41,298 bases of DNA from Roseovarius sp. MMSF_3359. GTDB lineage: Bacteria > Pseudomonadota > Alphaproteobacteria > Rhodobacterales > Rhodobacteraceae. Below the pieces are notes generated by a model. That model was not told where the DNA came from. It searched no databases and worked only from the letters and a program-made list of their open reading frames with translations. Positions 16,525-25,599 of this stretch are shown here, piece after piece. Position numbers and translations under genes: made by a program. Where the stretch lies: positions 1 to 41,298 of the forward strand of contig NZ_JASHJC010000023.1 in NCBI RefSeq assembly GCF_030733385.1, read 5' to 3'. Every line of letters starts with the position of its first letter. The stretch's first letter is position 1.

Positions 16525-18018
16525 ATGGATCTTAGCTATCAGGATTGGAAAACCCGAGCGGCGGCGCTTTCATTCCGTGGACAGGCCTTCATAGATGGCA
16601 ATTTTGTCGATGCCGTCTCTGGCAAGACATTCGATTGCATCAACTCGGCAACCGATGAGGTTCTGACGACCGTTGCCGAATGTGACGTCGAAGATGTCAA
16701 TCGCGCCGTGGCTGCTGGTCGTGCCGCGTTCGAGGATGGGCGCTGGTCACGCATGGCGCCTGGTGACCGAAAAGCCATCCTGTTGAAACTGGCTGATCTG
16801 ATCCGCGCCAATCTTGAGGAAATGGCGCTGCTCGACAGTCTGGATATGGGGAAGCTCGTCACAGATGCGGTTACGGTTGACGCGCCGGGGTCGGCGCATT
16901 TTTTCCAGTGGTACGCCGAAGCGATCGACAAGATCTATGACGAGGTCGCGCCGACAGGTCCCGGCGATCTGGCATTGGTTGCACGTGTTCCGCTTGGTGT
17001 TGTCGGCGCGGTGACACCCTGGAACTTTCCGTTGGACATGGCGACCTGGAAAGGGGCCGCTGCCCTGGCTGCGGGGAATTCGGTTGTTCTGAAGCCAGCC
17101 GAACAGTCGCCCCTCTCGGCGCTCCGCCTGGCCGAGCTTGCCGCTGAGGCGGGTGTCCCCGATGGCGTTTTCAATGTCGTGCCGGGATTTGGGGCAACGG
17201 CGGGTCAGGCCCTTGGCCTGCATATGGATGTCGATTGCCTGGCCTTCACCGGTTCAACCACGATCGGCAAGAAGTTCATGGAGTATTCAGGGCAGTCGAA
17301 CCTCAAACAGGTCTGGCCGGAAACCGGCGGCAAAAGCCCGAACCTGGTCTTTGCCGATTGCAACGATCTGGACGCGGCCGCGGATATGGCCGCCTTTGGT
17401 ATCTTCTTTAACCAGGGCGAGGTCTGCAGCGCAAACTCACGGCTATACGTGGAACGCTCGATCAAGGATGAATTCGTTGCGAAAATGATCGAACGGGCCG
17501 CCGCCACTCAACCGGGCGATCCATTGGATCCGGCCTCCAAGATGGGGGCAATCGTGGATGCCAAACAGACCGAGGGCATCATGCGGTTTGTCGAAGACGG
17601 CAAAAAACGCCTTAACCTCATTACCGGAGGTGAGCAGGTGACCGTCAACGGAAAAGGCAATTTCATACAGCCAACCATCTTTGACGACGTTGGTCATGAC
17701 GATCCGCTCGCGCGCGACGAAATCTTCGGACCTGTGCTGACCGTCATCCCGTTTGACACCGAAGAAGACGCCGTGCGCATGGCCAATGACTCGATCTACG
17801 GTCTGGCCGCTTCGGTCTGGACGGATGATCTCAGCCGGGCGTTCCGAGTGTCCGATGCGTTGAATGTCGGTACGGTTTCGATCAACACGGTCGATGCGCT
17901 GTCTGCACAGACCCCATTTGGTGGCATGAAACAATCGGGTTTTGGCCGTGACCTCTCGTTGCATTCGCTGGAGAAATATACAGCGTTGAAAACCACTTGG
18001 GTTAAGTACAAAGCTTAA
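16525..18018 (+). CDS. NAD(P)-dependent aldehyde dehydrogenase, PuuC-like
   Basis: 497 residues of the classical ALDH fold. The cofactor-binding segment is TPWNFPLDMATWKGAAALAAGNSVVLKPAE; FTGSTTIGKKF is the Rossmann motif; general base Glu266 lies in PETGGKSPN and the nucleophile Cys301 in NQGEVCSA. The C-terminus has PFGGMKQSGFGRD. Similarity is closest to PuuC-type enzymes that oxidise gamma-glutamyl-aminobutyraldehyde and other amine-derived aldehydes. The ATG at 16525 has GGGAGA about eight bases upstream. Next to an amine dehydrogenase, it would convert the aldehyde product to a carboxylate (inferred). Exact aldehyde unknown. Confidence 0.9.
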   Translation: MDLSYQDWKTRAAALSFRGQAFIDGNFVDAVSGKTFDCINSATDEVLTTVAECDVEDVNRAVAAGRAAFEDGRWSRMAPGDRKAILLKLADLIRANLEEMALLDSLDMGKLVTDAVTVDAPGSAHFFQWYAEAIDKIYDEVAPTGPGDLALVARVPLGVVGAVTPWNFPLDMATWKGAAALAAGNSVVLKPAEQSPLSALRLAELAAEAGVPDGVFNVVPGFGATAGQALGLHMDVDCLAFTGSTTIGKKFMEYSGQSNLKQVWPETGGKSPNLVFADCNDLDAAADMAAFGIFFNQGEVCSANSRLYVERSIKDEFVAKMIERAAATQPGDPLDPASKMGAIVDAKQTEGIMRFVEDGKKRLNLITGGEQVTVNGKGNFIQPTIFDDVGHDDPLARDEIFGPVLTVIPFDTEEDAVRMANDSIYGLAASVWTDDLSRAFRVSDALNVGTVSINTVDALSAQTPFGGMKQSGFGRDLSLHSLEKYTALKTTWVKYKA

Positions 18019-18044
18019 CCCAAGCCATTCTACGGAGGCGCGCG

Positions 18045-18980
18045 TTGCTCAGATACACGCTCAGACAGCTCGAGTACTTTGTTGCCGTCGGTGAGGCGGG
18101 CAGCATTGCGCTGGCTTCCGAGAAGGTAAATGTCTCGTCTCCGTCCATCTCGGCCGCCATCAACCAACTGGAAAAGGAGCTTGGTTTGTCGCTGTTCGTA
18201 AGGCAGCACGCGCAGGGCCTGTCACTGACGCTTGCCGGGCGGCGAATGCTGGATCAGGCCAAACTGGTGCTGAGTGAAGCAGAGTATATCGTCGATCTGG
18301 CCGGCGATATCTCAGGCACCGTTCGCGGGCCTCTGTCAGTTGGATGCCTTGTCACGTTCGCCCAAGTGATCCTGCCGTCGCTCCGGCGCAGTTTCGAGAG
18401 TGAATTCAGCGATGTTCGTGTCCAGCAGTTCGAGTTGAACCAGGCCGAAATATTCAGTGCTCTCAGGCGGGCAGAGATTGATGTGGCACTGACTTACAAT
18501 CTCGACCTGCCTGCCGATCTGGTCTTTGAATCCCTGCTTGAGTTGCCGCCATTCGTTATTGTTGGCGAGTCTCATCCATTGGCAGATCGTGAAGAGGTCG
18601 ACGTGGAGGATCTGAGCAACCTGCCCATGGTTCTCTTGGATTTGCCGTTTAGTTCAGAGTATTTCCTCTCGTTCTTCGCAGAGTCCGAAATCAAACCGAT
18701 CATTGCCGAACGTACCAAGGACATGGCCGTTATGCGCAGCCTTGTCGCGAACGGTTTCGGTTACTCCATCGCCAATATTCGCCCCTTGAACGACATGTCA
18801 CCTGACGGCAAGCCGTTGAAGTTCCTGACCCTCCGGGGCGATGTCAGACCCATGCGGATGGGGCTGTTGACGGCCACAGATGCCGACAGCGCGAATGTGG
18901 TAAGGGCCTTTGTCAGCCATTGTCGCCATCAACATGACATTGGTGCCTTTTTTGGCAATCATAACGCACCTAAGCCCTAA
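18045..18980 (+). CDS. LysR family transcriptional regulator
   Basis: 311 residues. The N-terminal winged helix (1-60, LRQLEYFVAVGEAGSIALASEKVNVSSPSISAAINQLEKELGLSLFVR) is followed by a periplasmic-binding-protein-like effector domain (about 90-300). The TTG start is supported by GGAGG seven bases upstream. It lies within the run of plus-strand genes, 26 bases after the aldehyde dehydrogenase gene, rather than divergent from its target as is usual. It probably senses the amine or a pathway product and controls the cluster (inferred). Confidence 0.9.
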   Translation: MLRYTLRQLEYFVAVGEAGSIALASEKVNVSSPSISAAINQLEKELGLSLFVRQHAQGLSLTLAGRRMLDQAKLVLSEAEYIVDLAGDISGTVRGPLSVGCLVTFAQVILPSLRRSFESEFSDVRVQQFELNQAEIFSALRRAEIDVALTYNLDLPADLVFESLLELPPFVIVGESHPLADREEVDVEDLSNLPMVLLDLPFSSEYFLSFFAESEIKPIIAERTKDMAVMRSLVANGFGYSIANIRPLNDMSPDGKPLKFLTLRGDVRPMRMGLLTATDADSANVVRAFVSHCRHQHDIGAFFGNHNAPKP

Positions 18981-19089
18981 CAGGCGAGGCGCGGCTTAGT
19001 CCCTTCCTAACCCCGGCTTTTGGAGACTTGTCTTTCGCAGTTCTCTGCCGCCGGTATCTTGGCAAAAACAGCTTCTATGGGAGGGTAAA

Positions 19090-21159
19090 TTGCGCGATCC
19101 CCGTTATGACATTCTTTTTGAACCGATGAAGATCGGACCACTTAGTGCCAAGAACCGTTTCTACCAGGTTCCCCACTGTAATGGCGGCGGTTATCGCGAT
19201 CCGTCGGCAGCGGCTGCCATGCGCGGCATCAAGGCCGAAGGTGGATGGGGTGTCATTTTCACCGAGCAGTGTGAGATGCACCACACGTCGGAAATCACAC
19301 CGTTCATCGAACTGCGGCTTTGGGAAGACAAAGACATCCCGCAACTGCGCAAGATGTCCGAGCAGATGAAAACTCACGGCGCTCTGGCGGGCATTCAGCT
19401 GGCCTACTCCGGTATCAACGGGCCGAACCTCTACACCAAAGAGGTCCCGCTGGCGCCGACGGCTCTGCCCATTCGCACCTTTACCAATGACCCGGTGCAG
19501 GCTCGGGCGCTGGACAAGCAGGATATCAAGGACCTGCGCCGCTGGTTCGTGAATGCAGCAAAACGATCCAAGGAGGCGGGCTTCGACCTGATCTGTCTTT
19601 ATGGCGCCCATGGCTTTGGCATCTTCCAGCACTTCCTGAGCCGTGCGACCAACCAGCGTGGCGATGAATATGGCGGCAGCCTGGAGAACCGATCGCGGTT
19701 CAGCCGGGAGGTGATTGCCGACATGCGAGACGCCATAGGTGACACCATGGCCATCACGTTGCGGGTGTCGCTGGATGAAACCATCGGTGAGCTCGGGTTT
19801 TCGAACGCCGAGGTGCGTGACTATGTCGAGATGAACAAGGACCTGCCTGATCTTTGGGATCTGGCGCAGGGCACCTGGGAAGACTGTTCCGGTCCGTCAC
19901 GGTTCAAGGAGGAAGCGGCGCAGCAGGAATTGGTCCGCGGCATTCACGAATTGACCGACAAACCCATTGTGGGTGTGGGCCGCTTCACCTCTGCCGATAC
20001 GATGGTCAAACAGATCAAGTCTGGCGTTCTCGACTTTATCGGCTGTGCACGGCCGTCAATCGCCGATCCGTTCTTGCCCAAGAAGATCGAGGAAGGCCGC
20101 ATCGACGATATCCGCGAATGTATTGGCTGCAACATCTGCATCACCGGCGACATGACCATGTCGATCAGCCGCTGCACCCAGAACCCCACCTTCATGGAGG
20201 AATGGCGCAAGGGCTGGCACCCGGAAAAGATGAACACCAAGGGCGACAGCGATAACGTGCTTGTGGTTGGCTCGGGTCCTGCCGGCCTGGAGGCGGCGCG
20301 TGCGTTGTCAGAGCGGGGCTATGACGTGGCGATCGCCGAGGCCGGGACCGAATTGGGCGGCCGCGTGGCGCGTGAGCGCAAGCTGCCAGGCCTCAGTGCC
20401 TGGGGCCGTGTGCTGGAATATCGAGAATACCAGATCAGCCAGAAACCCAATGTCGAGACATATTTCGACAGTGAGTTGGATGCCGAGAGCATTCTTGAAT
20501 TTGGCTTCGAAAATGTGTGTATTGCGACCGGCGCAAAATGGCGTCGTGACGGTGTTGCCCGTCAACACGTGGTGCCGATGCCCATCGCGGAGGGCGCCAA
20601 GATATTCACACCCGACGACCTGATGGACGGCACGATACCGTCGGGCAAGGTTATCGTGTTTGACGATGACCACTATTACATGGGCGGCGTACTGGCCGAG
20701 CTGTTGGCCAAGCACGGGGCGGATGTCACGCTGATCACACCTTCGGCCTACGTCAGCGACTGGACCAACAACACGCTGGAACAGATCGCGATCCATCCGC
20801 GCCTGGTCGAAGCCGGGGTCGAGATCGTGCTCAACCGCGGGATCACCGAAATCCACGCCGATCACGTGATCAGCAACTGCGTCTATACCGACCGTACCCA
20901 AAAGTACGACGCGGACGCAGTGGTCATGGTCGCGGCCCGCAAGGAGAATAACGGTCTCTTCAACGATCTGAAGGCGCGTGAGGCCGAGTGGGCTGACGCG
21001 GGCATCAAGTCGATCAGGATCATTGGGGATGCAAACGCACCGGGGCCGATTGCATGGGCAACTTACGCTGGTCACCGCTACGCGCGTGAACTGGACGAGC
21101 CTGATTACGGTGATGCACTGCCATTCCGTCGGGAGATTACCGAGCTGGCGGTCGACTAG
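19090..21159 (+). CDS. Histamine/amine dehydrogenase of the trimethylamine dehydrogenase family
   Basis: 689 residues, collinear with trimethylamine dehydrogenase: N-terminal FMN-binding TIM barrel, a 4Fe-4S motif (C344, C347, C350, C362) and a C-terminal ADP/FAD-type domain (VVGSGPAGLEAARAL). Cys30 (YQVPHCNGG) is at the site of the covalent 6-S-cysteinyl-FMN bond. Tyr171 and His174 match the catalytic Tyr169/His172. The substrate bowl of TMADH (Tyr60, Trp264, Trp355) is Gln60, Trp263, Asp354 here, as recalled for histamine dehydrogenase of Nocardioides simplex (Gln65, Trp267, Asp358). This points to a primary amine with a second polar or charged end. The TTG start follows GGAGGG and sets Cys30 exactly. 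The electron acceptor, an ETF in relatives, is not encoded nearby. Confidence 0.85.
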   Translation: MRDPRYDILFEPMKIGPLSAKNRFYQVPHCNGGGYRDPSAAAAMRGIKAEGGWGVIFTEQCEMHHTSEITPFIELRLWEDKDIPQLRKMSEQMKTHGALAGIQLAYSGINGPNLYTKEVPLAPTALPIRTFTNDPVQARALDKQDIKDLRRWFVNAAKRSKEAGFDLICLYGAHGFGIFQHFLSRATNQRGDEYGGSLENRSRFSREVIADMRDAIGDTMAITLRVSLDETIGELGFSNAEVRDYVEMNKDLPDLWDLAQGTWEDCSGPSRFKEEAAQQELVRGIHELTDKPIVGVGRFTSADTMVKQIKSGVLDFIGCARPSIADPFLPKKIEEGRIDDIRECIGCNICITGDMTMSISRCTQNPTFMEEWRKGWHPEKMNTKGDSDNVLVVGSGPAGLEAARALSERGYDVAIAEAGTELGGRVARERKLPGLSAWGRVLEYREYQISQKPNVETYFDSELDAESILEFGFENVCIATGAKWRRDGVARQHVVPMPIAEGAKIFTPDDLMDGTIPSGKVIVFDDDHYYMGGVLAELLAKHGADVTLITPSAYVSDWTNNTLEQIAIHPRLVEAGVEIVLNRGITEIHADHVISNCVYTDRTQKYDADAVVMVAARKENNGLFNDLKAREAEWADAGIKSIRIIGDANAPGPIAWATYAGHRYARELDEPDYGDALPFRREITELAVD

Positions 21160-21160
21160 A

Positions 21161-21437
21161 ATGGCGGAAAGGCTGGACATTCTTGACCGGCTGGTCGGGT
21201 TCGACAGGGTCAGTGCCCGATCAAACCACGGGTTGATCGACTATGTTCAGGACTATCTGGGCGCATGTGGTTCGTATGCGTCCGGTCCCCAATCAGGCAG
21301 GGACCAAATCCGGACACTATGCCGAGATTGGACCCGCAGGCGATGGTATTCTCTTGTCGGGCCATACGGATGTTGTGCCGGTAGAAGGTCAGCATTGGAC
21401 CCGTGATCCGTTCAAGCTGGCCGCCGAGCGATTCTAA
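21161..21437 (+). pseudogene. Truncated, frameshifted ArgE-like M20 deacylase
   Basis: The ATG at 21161 follows the previous stop by one base and opens LDILDRLVGFDRVSARSNHGLIDYVQDYLG, the ArgE/M20 N-terminus. Near 21270-21285 the similarity moves to another frame, continuing VPNQAGTKSGHYAEIGPAGDG and the metal-binding SGHTDVVPVEGQHW, then a TAA after LAAERF. About 90 of the roughly 390 residues remain, so it cannot be functional. It was probably the hydrolase step or a side activity of the amine cluster. Confidence 0.8.
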
Positions 21438-21697
21438 ACTTCGCTCAAAAATGGCTATTGGCCGGCTGCGCACGCAGAGTTGGGTCCGCCCAACATGAAT
21501 TTTGCGGATTATCCACGGGCGAACCAGAGGTGAGAACGTACCTTATATATCTGTTTTGAAAAGTTAAATTTTGAAGCCAAAGGCGCTTCCAGGGCGCGAT
21601 AATCTTAGCCTAATCCTTGGCACGGAACATCGTAATTTCCGGCGGACCTGTTTCCTTTGACAGTGCTTGTCACTGACAAACAAACAAAGGACAGGGA
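21438..21697. other. Spacer with a possible gene-end remnant
   Basis: About 260 bases. One frame (about 21450-21531) reads NGYWPAAHAELGPPNMNF and continues to a TGA at 21529-21531. It looks protein-like and could be the C-terminal scrap of a lost gene joined by the deletion that removed the ArgE body; I do not recognise it. The rest is AT-richer and carries the promoter and ribosome site (AAAGGACAGGG) of the permease gene. Confidence 0.4.
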
Positions 21698-23083
21698 ATG
21701 GCTTCTGATACAACAAAAGTGGCGTTGAAGCGAACGCTTGGCTTTCCTCAGCTTCTGGCTGTGGGTGTGGGCCTCGTGGTGTCGCAGGGCGTCATGGTCA
21801 TCATGCTCCAAGGCACTGGCCTTGGTGGCTTTGGCTTTTTCACGACAATGGGATTGGCGTACCTGCTTGCGCTCTTCTACGTCTTTTCATTCGCAGAGCT
21901 TTCTCTGCTCTTCAAAAGCCCGGGGACGCTCAGCACATACACCGAAGCGGCCATCGGCAATTTTCCCGCCATTGTTGCGGTTTTCGCGGGTTACTTGGTT
22001 GTTGCGATGTTTGCCTTGTCCGCCGAACTGGTACTGATTGAACTCATGCTTCTCGAAGTGTTGGGTATCAAGCTGCCACCGATGGTGCTGGCTTTTGTGT
22101 TGCTTGCAGCCTTCACGCTTCTCAACATCCGCGGCGTCGATATCTTCGCGACAATGCAGTCGGCGCTATCCTTCATCATGGTATCGGCGATTTCGCTCAT
22201 GGGCCTCTCGGCGATTTACGGTATTGCCCTGCCGCGCCCCGAAGAGCAGATGATGCTTGAGGTTGTTTTCGCCGACGGCAGTGTTCTTGGTCTCCTGGCG
22301 ATTGCGATCTGGGGTTTTGTCGGCCTGGAATTCGTCTGCCCGCTCGTGGCCGAAACCAAGAACCCGGAGCGCAACATACCACGTTCAATGATCATTGGCG
22401 CGACCATGATCTTGGCCATGTATGTGGTGTACTGCCTCGGCGCTCTGCTTTATGTGCCCGCGGAGACGTTGGCGGGGTCGGCCTTGCCGCATTACGAATA
22501 AGTGGGGGCTGTCTTTGGTGAAACCGGGCTGATCTTCCTGACCATCGCGGCGTTCACGGCCACATGCTCGACGGTTAACACGTCTCTCGCGGCGGTTCCG
22601 CGCATGCTCTACGGGATGGCCAAGAACGGGCAGACCTTTGCGGCATTCGGAAAACTGCATGGCAAGTATCAAACACCCTGGGTGGCGATTACGTTTGTTG
22701 CCGTAGCCACAGGCGCACCGATCCTGATTTACGGTGTCGATGCTGATGCAATCATTCTACTGCTGATCGGCGCCGCTATTGCCTGGCTGATCGCCTACAT
22801 CATTGCTCATGTTGATGTGATTGTTCTGCGCATGCGCTATCCGGATCGTGATCGCCCCTTCAAGACGCCGCTCTATCCGCTGCCTCAAATCGTAGGTATC
22901 GCCGGAATGCTCTATGCAATCTGGCATGCCTCACCCGCACCAGAACTGACCGGCAAGGTGTTCGGTATCGCCGGTGGGGTCTTGGTAGCCGGCGCATTGT
23001 TCGCAGCCTACTGGGTGATGTTCGTCATGAAGAAAGGGCTCTTCACACCGGAACCTATCGAGAACCTCGTCGAAGAGGACTAG
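21698..23083 (+). pseudogene. APC family amino acid/polyamine permease with in-frame stop
   Basis: The frame codes for a permease of about 460 residues with 11-12 membrane helices: the N-terminal GFPQLLAVGVGLVVSQG, the central WGFVGLEFVCPLVAETKNPERNIPRSMIIG (family motif EE/ET-x-NP-x-R-x-I-P) and C-terminal helices. It is broken by a single TAA at 22499-22501 (PHYE-stop-VGAVFGE); the same frame resumes at once with no loss of similarity. A GTG immediately follows the stop but has no ribosome site. Either a recent nonsense mutation or a base-call error. Substrate probably the amine or amino acid of the cluster; the ABC system downstream could replace it. Confidence 0.85.
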
Positions 23084-23103
23084 CGCCTCTTTGATCCTCC
23101 CGG

Positions 23104-23133
23104 TGCGGGCCGCCATCGCGTGGCCCGCATTGT
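23104..23133 (+). terminator. Terminator-like hairpin after the permease
   Basis: TGCGGGCC-(10-base loop)-GGCCCGCA followed by TTGTTT. It lies 20 bases after the permease stop codon and so ends the first transcription unit of the cluster. Confidence 0.65.
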
Positions 23134-23160
23134 TTCGACATGACAAAGAGGAGACCGCAG

Positions 23161-23295
23161 ATGCAAAGCGGCAGAGTGATTTGGTCAACGGAGGACGCTC
23201 GGTGTTCTTCGATGAAGATTGCGCAAGTGGTTGGCATTGCGGCAGTGATCGCCGTCACTGGTCCTTCATTCTTGGGCTTGGCTTGCGCAAAATGA
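23161..23295 (+). CDS. Possible small exported peptide or signal-peptide remnant
   Basis: 44 codons with GAGGAGA about six bases before the ATG. The second half, MKIAQVVGIAAVIAVTGPSF and following residues, from an internal ATG at 23212, resembles a signal peptide or single membrane helix ending LGLACAK. No family is recognised. It could be the surviving N-terminus of a lost exported protein. Weak call. Confidence 0.25.
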   Translation: MQSGRVIWSTEDARCSSMKIAQVVGIAAVIAVTGPSFLGLACAK

Positions 23296-23581
23296 CAGGG
23301 ATTTCCGGGTCTCGAACTGCTCACTCTGGACTAGACTTTGCCGAACCTGGGTCAATCGCACATCCGATGAAACCCCGTGCCCAAACTCGGTTTAGCGTGT
23401 TTCGCGCACTCCAATTCTCGCCGTATCACGCATATTGCGAAATCAGGATTAAGTATTTGTATTTCAATAACAATACCAGCTTAGGCATAGGCTAACAATC
23501 GCTGAGGAATACAGTTCTTAAGGCGGGATTAGCAAAAACCTATGCTCATCGGCAGCGATGCGAAATGCCGGGGAACAGGGA

Positions 23582-24670
23582 ATGCCAGAAAAATCAAATG
23601 CCATTGATGTCGTGGACGCTGTCAAGCGATACGGTGACTTCACCGCGCTTCAGCAAATATCATTATCGATTTTCGACAATGAGTTCTTCACGCTGCTCGG
23701 CCCGTCCGGCTGTGGTAAAACCACGCTACTGCGAATGATTGCCGGGTTCGAAGACGTCACCGAAGGCGCGATTTTCCTCTTTGGCGAAGAAATCGAAAAC
23801 CTTCCGCCCAACAAGCGACCGGTCAATACGGTTTTCCAGAACTACGCTCTCTTCCCGCACATGACCATCACCGAAAATGTCGCGTTTGGATTGGAAATGC
23901 GCGGAAAATCAAAATCCGAGGCCCGTACCCGAGCCGGAGAAATGCTCGAACTTGTGCAGCTTTCGCAATTTGCCGCGCGGAAACCATCGCAACTCTCTGG
24001 TGGTCAGCAGCAGCGCGTCGCGCTCGCCCGGGCGCTTGCGCCACAACCCAAGGTTCTTCTTTTGGATGAACCTCTTTCGGCGCTGGACCTGAAGCTGCGC
24101 CAGGCGATGCGGTTCGAGTTGAAGGAATTGCAGCGCGAAACCGGCATCACCTTCATCTTCGTGACCCATGACCAGGAAGAAGCCCTGACCATGTCCGATC
24201 GGATCGCGGTGATGTCTGCAGGCGAGATGCAGCAACTGGGCGAGGCGAAGGAAATCTATGAGCGCCCGCATAATATGTTCGTGGCGGACTTTATCGGCGA
24301 AACCAACCTTTTGGAGGTATCCGTCGATCAGATCACAAATGGCCGTGCCGTGTGCCATCTTGGGGGTGGGCATGAGTTGACGTGCAACGAGGTTCAGGGG
24401 GTCGGCGTCGGCTCCAAGGTGCATATGTCGGTGCGACCTGAGCGCCTGTTCCTGTCGGACGAGCCAACCGAGACCGAGAGCCTGAAAGGAACCGTTCGGG
24501 ACAACATCTTTGTCGGTACCGATATCCAGACAATTGTCGATCTGTCAGATGGGCCGCAAATGATTGTGCGTACGTCCAATTCTGATCGGGGCAACAAGCG
24601 GATTTTTGATCCCGGCGCGCAGGCCTATGTCAACATGGAGTCGGAGGCCGCGCGCCTCCTGGTCGACTGA
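23582..24670 (+). CDS. potA: Polyamine-type ABC transporter ATP-binding protein (PotA-like)
   Basis: 362 residues. Nucleotide-binding domain 1-240: Walker A GPSGCGKTT (40-48), Q-loop FQNYALFPHM, signature LSGGQQQR, Walker B VLLLDEPLSALD and switch His in VTHDQEEA. The C-terminal TOBE domain (VRPERLFL) is as in PotA/PotG. It powers import by the PotB/PotC-like permeases. The ATG at 23582 is preceded by GGGGAACAGGG; an earlier in-frame ATG lacks a better site. The stop shares one base with the next start. Confidence 0.92.
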   Translation: MPEKSNAIDVVDAVKRYGDFTALQQISLSIFDNEFFTLLGPSGCGKTTLLRMIAGFEDVTEGAIFLFGEEIENLPPNKRPVNTVFQNYALFPHMTITENVAFGLEMRGKSKSEARTRAGEMLELVQLSQFAARKPSQLSGGQQQRVALARALAPQPKVLLLDEPLSALDLKLRQAMRFELKELQRETGITFIFVTHDQEEALTMSDRIAVMSAGEMQQLGEAKEIYERPHNMFVADFIGETNLLEVSVDQITNGRAVCHLGGGHELTCNEVQGVGVGSKVHMSVRPERLFLSDEPTETESLKGTVRDNIFVGTDIQTIVDLSDGPQMIVRTSNSDRGNKRIFDPGAQAYVNMESEAARLLVD

Positions 24671-25599
24671 TGGCAGCCGGGGCAGCAAGCGGCGGCAGCG
24701 CGCAGTCTGATACGTATGCCGAAGCCCGGACGTGGCTCTTGTTACCGGCCTGGGCGGTGTTGGGCATTTTCATTCTGGCGCCCGTCCTGATGATGCTGGT
24801 CTATTCCTTTTTGACAAAGGAGTTTCGCGGCGGCGTGATCTGGGAGTTCAGCTTTGCCGCTTATGACCAGTTCTTCTGTAACCGCGGCCTGTTTGGTGAT
24901 GAGCCCTGCGCCATAGAGTGGACTTTTATCAACATCTTCTGGCGTTCGATCTGGCAGGCCGGGGCGGCGACACTGCTGAGCCTCGTGATCGGGTTTCCAA
25001 CCGCATATTTCATCGCCACCCGGCCGGAAAAGGTGCGTCCTATCTGGGTCTTTCTCATAACAATTCCCTATTGGGTGAACCTGCTGATCCGGACGGTCAG
25101 CATGAAATTCATGTTGCGCGATCAGGGGCCGTTGAATGACTTCCTGATTTCGACCGGGCTGATCGACAGCCCAATCCACATCGTCAACACGAACTTCGCC
25201 GTGCAGTTAGGGCTGTTCTATTCCTACCTGCCGTTCATGGTGTTGCCGATCTATGCCAGCGTGGAGCGGTACAATTTCAGCCTGTCCGAGGCCGCCGCCG
25301 ATCTCTACGCCAGCAAGTGGGTCACCCTGCGGCGGGTTCTGTTGCCAGCGGTCAAACCCGGCGTCATCGCGGGCTGCATCCTCGTGTTCGTTCCCTCGTT
25401 GGGGTCTTTTCTGGCACCTGATTTGTTGGGCGGCGCCAAGAATTTCATGATCGGTTCGTTGATCGAGGAGCAGTTCAAAGGCAATGCGGGCAACTGGCCC
25501 TTTGGCGCGGCGGCCTCAATGATCCTGCTGACGATGGTGCTGATCATCCTGCTGATCTTTGCGCGTCAGCAGGCCAAGGCCGAGAAGGGGGCAGGCTGA
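24670..25599 (+). CDS. potB: Polyamine-type ABC transporter permease (PotB-like)
   Basis: 309 residues, six membrane helices. The first helix is [25 protein letters not shown]. The EAA loop that contacts the ATPase is [26 protein letters not shown] (about 209-234). PotB family traits include the extended periplasmic segment after helix 1 and [25 protein letters not shown]. Overlaps the genes on each side by one base (TGATG), so expression is tightly coupled. Confidence 0.92.
   Translation: MAAGAASGGSAQSDTYAEARTWLLLPAWAVLGIFILAPVLMMLVYSFLTKEFRGGVIWEFSFAAYDQFFCNRGLFGDEPCAIEWTFINIFWRSIWQAGAATLLSLVIGFPTAYFIATRPEKVRPIWVFLITIPYWVNLLIRTVSMKFMLRDQGPLNDFLISTGLIDSPIHIVNTNFAVQLGLFYSYLPFMVLPIYASVERYNFSLSEAAADLYASKWVTLRRVLLPAVKPGVIAGCILVFVPSLGSFLAPDLLGGAKNFMIGSLIEEQFKGNAGNWPFGAAASMILLTMVLIILLIFARQQAKAEKGAG

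Larger units (their letters stand above)
23084..23581. other. Spacer before the potABCD-like operon
   Basis: About 500 bases. It holds a terminator-like hairpin (23104-23133), a possible signal-peptide-like small frame (23161-23295) and, after 23400, an AT-rich stretch that probably carries the ABC transporter promoter. A longer plus frame across it (23091-23495) has no family resemblance and is not called. Confidence 0.5.

Noticed and set aside
22502..23083. Second half of the APC permease as a separate gene from the GTG at 22502
   Set aside because: No ribosome site precedes it, and half a permease would not form the fold; one interrupted gene explains it better.
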